In this document: positions 33,269 through 43,715 of the stretch, in pieces | Numbering within the stretch: the stretch's first letter is position 1 | Layout of the letters: each line of letters begins with the position of its first letter | Assembly: GCA_023052935.1 (NCBI GenBank) | Contig: CM041295.1 | Span: 169,500,366-169,564,365, forward strand | Direction of reading: 5' to 3' | Origin: Piezodorus guildinii | Taxonomy: Eukaryota; Arthropoda; Insecta; Hemiptera; Pentatomidae | Length of the DNA stretch: 64,000 bases | Position numbers and translations under genes: made by a program | The notes under the pieces: model-generated | What the model was told of the DNA's origin: nothing | What the model saw: the letters and a program-made list of their open reading frames with translations, nothing else | The model's database searches: none

Positions 33269-34909
33269 ATGGATCTAGATAAGACCCAATCTTGTGACGA
33301 CTCGGAAGAGGAGACTCCCTTTTCTGAAATAAGCGAGTCAGACTCACAGTATTTGAAGCCACGATCACTAAAGAAACGCCAGAGAAAGAACACGGGTTCC
33401 GCTGGTAACTCGCCAAATAAAAAAATTAAAAAAATCGGTTAAGGCCAAACAGCTGCCAAAAGCAATGCCATCACCACCTAAAACTCACAGTACCACTGCA
33501 GCCAACATAAATGAGTTAACGGCGCCATCTACGTCAAAATCTACCGCTTCTTCTTCTACCTTTAGCACTTCAGCTAACGCCAACCCAAAAATCAGCTCCC
33601 GGAACCACAAGGATTTTCTGACCCGGAACCACCTCCAATATATGTATCAAATATTAATAATTTCCTGTCATTTGGTAAAGAAATCGCTGATCTAATAGGC
33701 CAGCCAAACTTCCAATGTTTCGCACGAATAAACAACATAAAAATTAATACCACCAATAAGGAGAGCTATAAGAAACTAATCAGCTATTTGAGTACGAACA
33801 ATTATAATTTTCACTGCTATCAACTAAAGGAAGATAAATCATACAGGGTGGTTTTGAGAGGACTCCACTCATCCACCCCTACTGAAGCCATCAAAAGCGG
33901 CCTTGAAGAAATTGGCCATAACGTTAGGAACATATCCTCTGTAACACACCCTAAAGAAAAATATGCGCTGCCCCTGTTTTTCGTGGATTTGGAGCCAGCC
34001 AGGAATAACACGGAGATATTTCAGGTAAGACGGCTGGTATATTCGACAGTAAGGTTTGAAGAGCCAAGACAGAGAACAATAATCGTCCAGTGCACCAGAT
34101 GTCAAACTTTAGGGCACACAAAGTCCTACTGCCATCACCCTGCTAGGTGTGTCAAGTGTGCCGGGCCACACACCTCTGATACATGCCTCAAACTCCCTAA
34201 CGAGCCTGCAAAGTGTGCACTTTGTGGTGAAGGCCATCCGGCTAGCTATAGGGGCTGTGTCGTATATAAAACCCTTCTTCGGCAGAGGACGCAGTACCTA
34301 GCGGAACCACGAGTGGAACAGCAGATTCGCCCGCAGGCACCTGTGTTGGATTTGACTAACTTCCCTGAAATTCAGAAACAAACAGGTTTCATCGTTCAAC
34401 AGCCACCTACTACAACTGCCGTCAGGGAACCGACAGATCACACCCAAACACTTTCCTCTGAGATCATCGCCAATAAGCATGAACAACCACGACGTCAGGC
34501 GCCTCCTAAATCCCAAACCAAGCCTCCTGCCTCCCATCCTAACCCACAACCTGCAAATCGATCCCTTCCTCCTCATCCTCTACCCTTAAGAGTAAAATTG
34601 CATCCTGAACATCCTCCCCAAATATCATCTCCTTCTGTTCAGCTAAATCAATCGAATCCCTCACCTCAAGTACCTCAGCGGACTGAACATCATCGTACCC
34701 CACGGCGTGTTCAGCCCCCAGTCAACGATCGCGACCAGACAAATTATCCTTCACAACTCTCTTATCCACATCAGTTTCCCAACCAAGATCCTTTCAACAT
34801 AAGCTCCATACTCCAATCCTTTCTCTCAGATCTTAAAGAAACTATCCTACCACTAATCACCCTTCTCACAAGAATCCTTACCCAAGTCCCTTTCAATCTT
34901 CCACGATGA
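33269..34909 (+). pseudogene. Jockey ORF1 (gag-like CCHC protein), frameshifted
   Basis: The gag-like protein binds element RNA. It starts at ATG 33269 with an acidic then lysine-rich N-terminus (SPNKKIKK) and meets TAA near 33440. A Ser/Thr/Ala-rich stretch continues in another frame to about 33620. The original frame then resumes with PPPIYVSNINNFLSF and stays open to 34909. The folded middle part (SYRVVLRGLHSSTPTEAIK, about 33836-33890) is the usual pre-zinc-knuckle domain. Three zinc knuckles follow: CTRCQTLGHTKSYC (CX2CX4HX4C), CVKCAGPHTSDTC and CALCGEGHPASYRGC (34092-34260). A Pro/Gln-rich tail of about 190 residues ends the protein. The TGA at 34907-34909 overlaps the ORF2 start. The two frame changes cancel, so damage is limited to the N-terminus. 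Confidence 0.85.
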
Positions 34910-37596
34910 GTGTTAAGCCCCTAGCAATCCTTTTGTGGAACGCTAACGGCCTACTCAACCACCGGGACGAACTGGACATATTTCTCCATGACAACCATAT
35001 TGACATAGCACTCTTGACTGAAACTCACTTTACACAACGAACACGATTTCACATACGTGACTACATCACATACAGATCGGACCACCCAGACAACACTTCC
35101 CATGCCGGGTCATGCATCCTTATCCATAAATCCTTACCCCATTCCCTTATTCCTTCTACTCCAACTGACGCCATACAATCAACCTCAGTGACCATTTCAA
35201 CTCGTCCTTTCCATCTCACCCTCTCAGCTGTATACTGTCCTCCTGGTGTTTCCCTTCTCTATAACCAACTTGAAACCCTTTTTCGATCCCTTGGACCGCG
35301 CTTTATCGCTGGAGGAGACTTAATGCTAAGCACCAACGGTAGGGTTGCCAAACATCCAACTCCCGAGGTAATCTACTTTCCAGTGTCTCGACTTCCCATA
35401 GCTATACTGTCCTCTCACCCCTGAATCCCACGTATTGGCCTACATCCCTAAAAAAGAAACCTGATATCTTGGATATATTTATCACCTCTCAAATTTCTTC
35501 CTCCCGAACCATAATCAGATCTCTGAATGACCTTTCCTCAGACCATAGCCCGGTTTTGCTTTCCTTGCATTCCAGTTTTGTCCCTAAACCCCTTCCTTCT
35601 ACATTGATCAAAGGACGAGTAAACTGGGACGTATTTCGACAGGACTTGGAAAGCAAAATAGACTTGAACACTCCACTTAAGACAAACGATGATATTGATA
35701 CAGCTGTTAAAAAACTTACTGACTCTATAACTTGCAGTATAATTGACAACACAAGGACCACCAACATTAATGACACTCAACATACTGACTTGCCACAGCA
35801 CATTCTTAATAAAGGAAAAACGCAGAGCGAGATCGAAGTGGCATAAGACTCGATACCCAGCTGACAAAACTTATTATACCAAGCTAACTAACAAACTCAA
35901 GTCGGAAATAAAAACATACAAAATTCAAAATTTACTGAGCTTTACTGAAAATCTTACTACAACAGACAAATCATTATGGACAACCACAAAAAAAATTCTT
36001 AAGTTCAAAGACTGTAACCACCCACTCCTGACTGAAAACCAAACCTGGACAATAACTGACAAAGAGAAAGCGCAGTTATTCGGACAACATCTTTACAATA
36101 CTTATACTCCACATCCAGATATCCTTAATCCCAATCACCTCAAAAGGATAGGAGAAGACCTAACTATTCCCCTCCAAATTACCCTTCCACCTAAAGCTTT
36201 CCATCCTTCAGAAATATCCAATATCATTCATAGATTACCTGCTCGAAAAGCTCCTGGCCATGACCAAATCACTTCCCATATCTTAAAACATCTCCCTCAA
36301 AAAGCCATCCTATTCCTCACCTACATCTACAATGCCGTTCTCCGTACTACTTATTTTCCTGCCTCCTGGAAATTATCCATAGTAAAAATGATTCCTAAAC
36401 CCAAAAAGCCACCTGAAAATCCATTATCCTACCGTCTCATATCTCTTTTATGTATTATGGGTAAAATTATGGAAAAACTCCTTCTGAAACGTATATACCC
36501 AATCCTTGACTCCCGACATATTATTCCAGATCACCAATTCGGATTCCGTACATCTCACTCCACTATCCAGCAATGCCATCGTGTGGTGGACGTTGTCTCC
36601 TCTGCGTTGGAGCGCGGATTGTACTGCACGGGAGCCTTTCTCGACGTAGAACAGGCCTTTGACCGAGTCTGGCACCCGGGATTGCTTTACAAGCTCCGTC
36701 TATTCCTCCCTCCTACCTATTTTCTAACTATCCAATCCTACCTCGCTGATAGATCTTTTAAAATAAATCACAATAGTCCCTATTCCTCCCTGTTTTCTCA
36801 ATCTGCTGGTGTTCCTCAAGGCAGCATCCTAGGACCCGTTCTTTATACAGTCTATACAGCTGATATCCCAACCCATGCAAACACTTTCCTTTCTACCTAT
36901 GCTGATGACACGTGTGTGCTATCAGTAGATAATGATCCTATTACATCCTCCCACACCCTTCAATCCCACATCCGAGACCTTGAAGTATGGTGCCAGAATT
37001 GGAGGATTAAAATTAATTCTAACAAATCCCACCTGATAACATTTACCCTTCGTCGTAAACCCGTGACTTCCTGCCCTACAGTATCCTTTAATGACACTCC
37101 ACTAGCCCCAGTTGAACAGATTCGATATCTAGGACTCCACCTTGACAAACGTCTAACTTGGAATCCCCATACAAGACTGAAACGACAAGAAACTGCCCGA
37201 CGTTTTCGACTACTTCAACACTTACTGGACAAACGTTCCAACCTACCACTTAATTACAAAAGACTTATTTATATAACCATCATTAGACCGATATGGACTT
37301 ACGGAATAGAGCTATGGGGCTCTACTAAACCATCGAATTCTTCTCGTATCCAATCCTTACAATCCAAAATCCTTCGTAAAATCCTTAACGCTCCTTACTT
37401 TGTCACGAATAAGCTCATCCATAAAGACCTTAATGTCCCATATGTTTCTGAATTAGCACGAACCAGGTATCAATCATTCCAAGAAAAACTCCATTTCCAC
37501 TCTAATCCACTAGTTTCTATTCTGTCATCCTCTTCCATTCCTGACAATCCCCCGAGGCGTCTGAAAAGAAGATGGCCTCGAGACCTTCTAGTTTAA
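34906..37596 (+). pseudogene. Jockey ORF2 (endonuclease and reverse transcriptase), two frameshifts
   Basis: The ATG at 34906 shares ATGA with the ORF1 stop. The endonuclease reads LLWNANGLLNHRDEL, LLTETHF, then GGD at about 35310. A one-base loss at about 35322 breaks the GDFNAKH motif, and a TAG replaces a Trp codon shortly after. LDIFITSQISS and SSDHSPVLLSL (SDH intact) lie in the second frame. A second shift near 35815 restores the original frame, which stays open to TAA at 37594-37596. It carries YRLISLLCIMGKIMEKLLLK (usual RPISLL now RLISLL), GFRTSHSTIQQCHRVVD, FLDVEQAFDRVWHPGLLY, AGVPQGSILGPVLY, YADDTCVLS (36898) and a C-terminus ending RRLKRRWPRDLLV. The reverse transcriptase catalytic residues look intact. 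Only the endonuclease half is damaged. Confidence 0.9.
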
Positions 37597-37738
37597 AATA
37601 CTTTTAGAGTGCTGCCAATGGGTAGCGTCTCTACATGTAACTCATGTCAGTTTACTATGTCCATCACATTTACTTGTTGTATATAATAATACAGTTGTAA
37701 ATATCAATAAATATGTTTAAAAAAAAAAAAAAAAAAGT

Positions 37739-37806
37739 TAATTTAAAAAAAAAAATGTATTAAGTTTTGTTGGAAAGATATTATTTAGATTAAATAAGCC
37801 TATATA
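37739..37806 (-). repeat. Family E repeat, distal piece left of LINE C
   Basis: Read on the minus strand (GGCTTATTTAATCTAAATAA and onward), it continues the family E sequence that resumes at 40842; the two were separated by LINE C. The bases 37793-37806 are one copy of the 14 bp target duplication. Confidence 0.55.
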
Positions 37807-40800
37807 GAATAGAATAGAATAGAATATAGAATATAGAATATATTTTTATTTGTCTTTGGGGTATTCCCCTTACAAATAGAGCCTGGCTAGGCTATTCACA
37901 ATACATTTTTTAAGTATACATATATATATATATACACACATACATACGCTTTTGAAATAATAATACATCTGTTTAAAATAATTTAAAAAAAAAAAAAATT
38001 AAATAAATAAAAAAAATAATAATAAAATAAGTAAAAAATTAAAAATACATATTGATAAGGATAAATTAAGTTCTTTATTTATTTCACTCATCTTATTTTT
38101 TTTTTTTTTCTTCAATGCACCACTGTATAAACAAAAAGCAAATATATATGATTTTAAAATAATAATGCATCTGTTTGAAAAGATAAAATAAATAAATACG
38201 ATAAAGATAAAGATAAATTAATTTTTTTTTTCTGTTTTTCTTCAATACAATAGAGATAAAGTAAATAAAGAAAACAAAAATACAATATTTTTTAAAATAA
38301 TAATACATCTGTTAAAAAATAAATAAATAAACAAAAAAATAAAGAAAATAAAATAAAAGATAAATTAGTATATTGATATAGATAAATTAACAGTTCTTTT
38401 TTTGTTCCAATATAGTAGAGTTAAAATAAAAAAAATAAATAAATAAATAAAAATAAATAAATAAAATTTAAAAAATGTTTTCAAAATAATAATACATCTG
38501 TTTTAAAAAATAAAACTAAAATAGAATAAAATAAGAAAAAAAAAAGAAAAAAAAAAAAAAAATATCTTTTTAGATATCTTTTAAGACTTTTTAGACTGAA
38601 ATTTGATAAAGTTCGGTTAGACTGGTTACATCAGTTACGATTTATATTAAGTTAATATTTCCTTTGAGTATGATAGAATTGTTTATGCGTTTATCATCGA
38701 TTTATATATATCAAAACAGTCATTGGGGATATCGTATTGTTGACATATTATTGTTTTTGTTTACTACATTATTTAGATTTCGTATGTAAGCATATATCTT
38801 TTTTTTGTTTTCTTTTTATTCGTTGATAATGAACGATCTCATTTTTAGGCAGTTAATTATATAATAATATATTTGGTTTAATTTAGTTTGGTCTTCTATT
38901 ATAAATATTGTCGGGAACTGATTTTCTGGAATATTGTTTACGTATGGTATGTGGTAGTTTCTGATGGAGGAGTAGATGTTGGGGATACTGCGATTAAATG
39001 GTATAGGGTTTCATAGGTATTCATATTACATATGGTACAGATTTCTGTGGGTTTGATATTATAGAAATGGTTTTTATGAGAGAATTTAATATGATATTTA
39101 CCAGATAGCCGGGCCTGTGTTATTATTTTTATTCTGTTAAATGGAATATTGTCTATTGTTATATAATGTGGATGCTGTAGAGTTGGTTGATAAATTAAAT
39201 TATAGTGAGGGCTGTACTGACTTGTTTTCAAGGATTCAAGGTCATTGTTGAATAGCAGTTCTTTAAATAGAGCAAGAATTTTCGGAATATTGGATTGGAA
39301 GATATATGGGTTATTTTCAAATAGTATATACGAACTTTTAACTTTTTCTAAGATATTGTATATTTGACTGAACCAGTTGTATTTTGTTGACGATCTAATT
39401 TGATGTTTATGTTTGAGGGTCTTATAGCATGTTTTAGTAATTCTATCGTCTGGTATGCTGATTATTTTTTTAATGCAATTTAATATTCGTTTTAATACAT
39501 GTATGGTAGAATGTTCAAGACCAAACTCTAGTCTTATAAGCCAGAAAGGTACATTTTTATTTAAGTTGAAGAGTTTTTTAAAATATTGTAAATGTGCTTT
39601 TTCAATATCGTCGAGGTATCTAAGGCCCCATATTTCAGTGCTATATAAAAGAGTGCTATCAATAATGGCTTTATTTAATAATAGTCTACTTCCCCAAGAT
39701 TGCAGTTTTGATTTTCTACATATATCTAATACGGTTCCTACAGCACAGGCTGTTTTCGATTGTGAGTGTTTGCATGCTTGATAGAAAACACCGGAAGAGG
39801 AAAAATGCACTCCTAAGTAGTTATAATAGGCAACTGTTTCTATAGGTTCCCCGTTATAATAAAACGTTTTTAATTTTTTTTGTCTACCTTTATGAAAATA
39901 AATGATTTTAGTTTTGTTAAGATTTACATCTAAATGGTTTTTTTTGAGCGTATGAAGCGAGGATTTCTAATTTTTTATTAGTATCTATATAAGAAGAAGA
40001 GAAAATGCCTTATCATCTGCGTAGCAGGAGCTCAGTACTTCACAGTTCGAATTTAATTGAATTCCTGTCGCGCCTTTTTCTTTGAAATATTTTTCCATAT
40101 CGGATATAAACAAACAGAAGAGATATGCTGAAAGAACTTCACCTTGCAATACTCCTTTCGTGACATCGATTTCATCAGATAATAGCTCATCTATTTTAAT
40201 TCTTAGTGTGGCCCGATCATAAAGATTTTTTATAATTTTAATAATTTTTCCGCTTAGCCCTAGTAATTGTAGTTTGTGCCATAAAAGTCTGTGATCCACA
40301 CTGTCAAATGCCTTTCTATAGTCAACGAAAATAGCGAATAATTCACTTTTGGTATATTCTAATTTTAAATCAATGAGGCAATTCATTAGAAAAAGGTTAT
40401 CAAAACATGACCTTCCTTTTCGGAATCCGTTTTTTGATTCTGGTAAAATATTTTTCTCGGTTTCCCATACCGTCAACCGATCTAAAAGAATTTGGGTGAA
40501 AATCTTAAGGATACAATTCATTAAGGAGATAGGTCGGTAGTTCTCTGGTTGGTTTTTGTCCCCTTTTTTATAAATCATTATAACATTTGATTTTGTCCAA
40601 TTGTCAGGTAATTTTTCAGTTGTCAAAACTTTATTAAACAGCGATACTAGATATAATTGCCAGTTTTGAGGAAGATTTTTGAAGAACTCATTTGTTATGT
40701 TGTCTGGACCAGGGGCTTTATTAGATTTTAATTTATTTAAAGATGTAAATAGCTCTTCAAGTGTGAATTCCCGATCTAATACTGGATCTGTTATTGTTAA

Positions 40801-40827
40801 TATTATGTCATGAATTACACATCTTTG
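37807..40827 (-). mobile_element. 5'-truncated LINE (family C) with 14 bp TSD
   Basis: AATAAGCCTATATA occurs at 37793-37806 and 40828-40841, defining an insertion of 3,021 bp. The 3' end on the minus strand is an (ATTCT)n/(ATATTCT)n tail (plus 37807-37840), preceded by a UTR with the block GGGGAATACCCCAAAG. A long A/T-rich 3' UTR of about 1.1 kb follows the coding part, with five or so AATAATACATCTGTTT motifs repeated between 37960 and 38500. The tail type suggests the CR1 side of the LINE tree, but the protein differs strongly from family A. Confidence 0.85.
38938..40827 (-). pseudogene. LINE C ORF2, reverse transcriptase and C-terminal domain
   Basis: Reading leftward from 40827, the fingers begin at EFTLEELFTSLNKLKSNKAP and GPDNI (about 40780-40700). 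Then come ENYRPISLMNCILKIFTQIL (about 40530), NGFRKGRSCFDNLF, FVDYRKAFDSVDH (about 40310), TKGVLQGEVLSAYLFCLFIS (about 40150) and SCYADDKAF (about 40010). A frameshift near 39985 follows. The C-terminal part from about 39810 has LYSTEIWGLRYLDDIEKAHL, LNKNVPFWLIRLEFGLEHS and a Cys/His motif CTICNMNTYETLYHL near 39020, ending at 38938. GVLQGEVLS in place of GVPQGS is a recognised variant. The upstream endonuclease was lost by 5' truncation. Confidence 0.82.
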
Positions 40828-40841
40828 AATAAGCCTATATA

Positions 40842-41620
40842 TAAATTCTTACTATAATAATCAGTAACAAGTTTATGCTCTATTCGTCACTTAACACTAC
40901 TTTTTACAACTTTGTGTTTAATATAACATTTTTTCTAAAAACTTTCTCTTTCCAACGGTGTATTATACGTCTATGTTAATTTGTTTAATAAATAAAAAAA
41001 AATACATTAAAATAATATTCTTTTATCCTTTAGTTAGCCATCGAATTCGTTTCAGTTATATATTAATCCGTTATTTGTCAATGCTGATAAGATGATATGG
41101 TTAAATTTTTAGGATGTACAAAATTAAAGGCACTTTAGTAGAAAAAAAAATACGCCATTTAAGCCGAGTGAGAATGAAATTTAATGAACCAGAATGAAAC
41201 TTATATATTATTAAAGATAATTAAATTTTACATCTATATAGTGAGTTTAATCAAAATCGTCGGAGCCGTTTTTTAGTAAACAGCAAAATGCACTGTATGA
41301 AGTACCATTTACGGTTAGCTAACTTTAGTGAAAAAGGTGCTGTAAAATCTGAGGGTTGTCTCAAATATGAAATATCATTTTTGTACACCTTTTCGTTTTC
41401 CTGCTGGACTTACCACAAAAACACGGACATACAGACCTTTTTGCGGGGCTTGGTTATTTGGACTCAGGGGACCCTAAAACGTGTATTTCCATTGAAAACT
41501 AGAATTCGAAAATTTTCACGATCGCAATACATTCCCTTATTATACATTTCATATATAGGTAAGTGAAAGTAACAATACTTTCCCTTACTATATATATTTC
41601 ATAAATAGGTAAGTGAAAGT
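40842..41620 (-). repeat. Family E repeat, reverse orientation, interrupted by LINE C
   Basis: Reading from the right, AGGTAAGTGAAAGT occurs twice (about 41567 and 41612), so the end is duplicated. Then come GGGAATGTATTGCGATCGTG (about 41530), GGAAATACACGTTTTAGGGT (about 41480), a GATTTTGATTAAACTC block (about 41250), and ATAATACACCGTTGGAAAG (about 40960), in the order seen at 21981-22661. The left part was displaced by LINE C and continues at 37806-37739. Confidence 0.65.
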
Positions 41621-42244
41621 AATAATTAATTATGTTGTCTCGGTTTCAAAATTTATTTTACATTAAATAATATAACTATGCGAATTATTATCTTCAACAA
41701 TCATTGACTTTTATGCGCTTTTTATCACTATCCATTTACTTCCACAACTTGTATTAAACTGAAATTTCATATTTTAGAAGCGTAAAAGCCATTTTCATCA
41801 AAATTGGTCTGACCAGAAGAGCTCCTTTATTTTAGTTGGATATTTTCAAAATTTCATCTTTTAAACTACCATTGATGTTGTTGATTAGAAATAATTAAGC
41901 ATTCGTACTAATAAGTAGCTAATAATCATTGATAAGGGATGAATGAATATAAAATGGGCTTTAATTTAATGTAAGTTTTTTTTCTTACTGAATAGTATGA
42001 CAAGGTTAAATAAACATTTTTTTTTCAAAAAGTGTTCACTAAAGCAACAATAATTTTGTTGATTATTAATAACTAACCATTTCTGCTTGTTATCAATAAT
42101 AAAAAAATGTGTGAATATGAAATACAAATATTAATTTCAGACTTTTATTGATTATCAGAATTTACATTGATTACTTTCTATTCCCTTATCTTGAATGTGT
42201 TAAAAATAAGTCACTAAATTTATTTTTTTAATTTCTGTTTTTTT
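41621..42244. other. AT-rich DNA without recognised features
   Basis: No ORF or repeat boundary I could support. A TTAGTTGGATATTTTCAAAA-like segment may be a diverged family E piece. Confidence 0.4.
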
Positions 42245-42730
42245 GTTAATGATTTTTAATAATGAACCTTTGTAATCGACCAAACAAATAAAATAATTTA
42301 TCCGCTCCCCTCTTAAAATTTGAGGGCTTACGTTTCGAGAACCCGAATAACGAATTTAAAAAAAAAAAACATTTGCCCGCTGTCCGTTGCATTAATAGAT
42401 AAATACCGAAAACTTCACTGTTAATCAATAATAATTAATTAATTAATAATAAAATTGTTAGTCCTTAGTGCTATGTCATAGAGAAATAAATTTCCTACAA
42501 AATGAAAAAAATAATCATTGAAATTGGTTCAGAACTAGCAGAGATAGCGTTTTTAAATTAGCAGTGGTGATATACCATTTTCCTTTGAATCATTTATTTC
42601 TTTTCATATTATTTAATTGCCTATAAACAGCTATAGATATCACTGAGGAAACCCGCTGGTTTGTTTCACCATTAGTACAGTTTTACCTCAATTTCAGTTG
42701 AACAGTTAAAGTTCAGGAATTTTTTTTTTT
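42245..42730 (+). repeat. Dispersed repeat family D, long copy
   Basis: It contains CCTTTGTAATCGACCAAACA, GGGCTTACGTTTCGAGAACC, GCCCGCTGTCCGTTGC, then ATTGGTTCAGAACTAGCAGA and TTAATTGCCTATAAACAGC, in the same order as the copy at about 19560-19900. No coding capacity. Confidence 0.62.
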
Positions 42731-43134
42731 TTTTTACTTTGGAAACAAGACTCTGAAACGTAAATATCAAAAACATTGAATATATTTGGGAGAGTGTTTT
42801 AATTGAATAAAACATATTGAGTGTCAAAAGGTGCTCAATTATATATTAGAAAATAACATTATTTTTAAAGGAAGTTTGTCTTTTCTCTGAATATAAATAC
42901 ATTAAAAGCTATCCATAATTAGGAAATGAGCTTAAATCATAAGTTTCTTTCTTTCTTTTTATATTGAAAAAATGGTGGTGAGTAAGGGCTGCCAACAAAA
43001 CCTTGACCCAGATTTAAATCTCTCTTATCCCCCAACCCTCTAAAAGCTTCGTCTTAATTCTTGAAGGCTATTTATGAACGTTCATCAGGTTTTCTTAGAT
43101 ATTATTTAATCTAAATAAAAATGGATAATTAGAA

Positions 43135-43138
<4 letters not shown>
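42731..43138. other. AT-rich DNA without recognised features
   Basis: Nothing supportable seen. Confidence 0.4.
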
Positions 43139-43210
<72 letters not shown>

Positions 43211-43221
43211 TAATAATAATA
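43139..43221. repeat. (AT)n microsatellite
   Basis: About 32 uninterrupted AT dinucleotides followed by imperfect AT/TAA repeats, directly next to the 3' end of a LINE C-like fragment; it may be its expanded tail. Confidence 0.9.
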
Positions 43222-43600
43222 TTATATATTTTTGTTTTCGGGGTAATCCCCATACAAAAGGAGTTGGTCAGTACAGTACATATGTTATAAATACAAAAAT
43301 AAAAAAAACAATTGGAGATTATTTACAGGCATTGTGAATATACAATAAACAAGTAAAGCGTATTTTTTTTAAATCAAATACAAAAATGAAAAACAAAACA
43401 AAAAAATACATATACAAAACAAAAAAAGAACAATTGAGGAATTTAAAGTTATCCTTAGTGAAAATATAAATGTTTCAAATTTATAATGTTGTGTAAATTA
43501 TTCTAAACAATTAAAATTAAGTAAACAATTTTATTAAAACAAGTAAAAGAAAAAACAAATAAACACAAGTAATCTCACTTTACATTTTAATAAAATTTAA
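43222..43600 (-). mobile_element. LINE C-like 3' end fragment
   Basis: On the plus strand TTTTTGTTTTCGGGGTAATC and CCCATACAAAAGGAGTTGGTC parallel the C 3' end at 37845-37885 (TTTGTCTTTGGGGTATTCCC, CTTACAAATAGAGCC). Beyond it is A-rich UTR-like sequence. No coding part remains, and the right boundary is uncertain. Confidence 0.55.
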
Positions 43601-43654
43601 TAAGGCATTAACCGGAAAATCTATATCATGAACCTTATTCATTTATTATAAACG

Positions 43655-43656
<2 letters not shown>
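43540..43656 (+). repeat. Direct repeat F, copy 1
   Basis: About 105 bp matching 44795-44912, with shared blocks AATAAACACAAGTAATCTCA, GGCATTAACCGGAAAA and CTATATCATGAAC. Unclassified. Confidence 0.6.
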
Positions 43657-43694
<38 letters not shown>

Positions 43695-43715
43695 TATGTA
43701 TATATTCTTTTTGCT

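Larger units (their letters stand above)
33231..37738 (+). mobile_element. Jockey LINE, nearly full length (subfamily J2)
   Basis: A short 5' leader, ORF1 and ORF2 overlapping at ATGA, and a 3' UTR (from 37597) with CAATAAATATG and a poly(A) of about 17 at 37722-37738. The 3' UTR is shared by the fragments at 8347, 9345, 57736 and 58396. The element starts right at the ATTCT tail of the A3 copy. Each ORF carries two frame changes, but long stretches are open. Confidence 0.9.
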
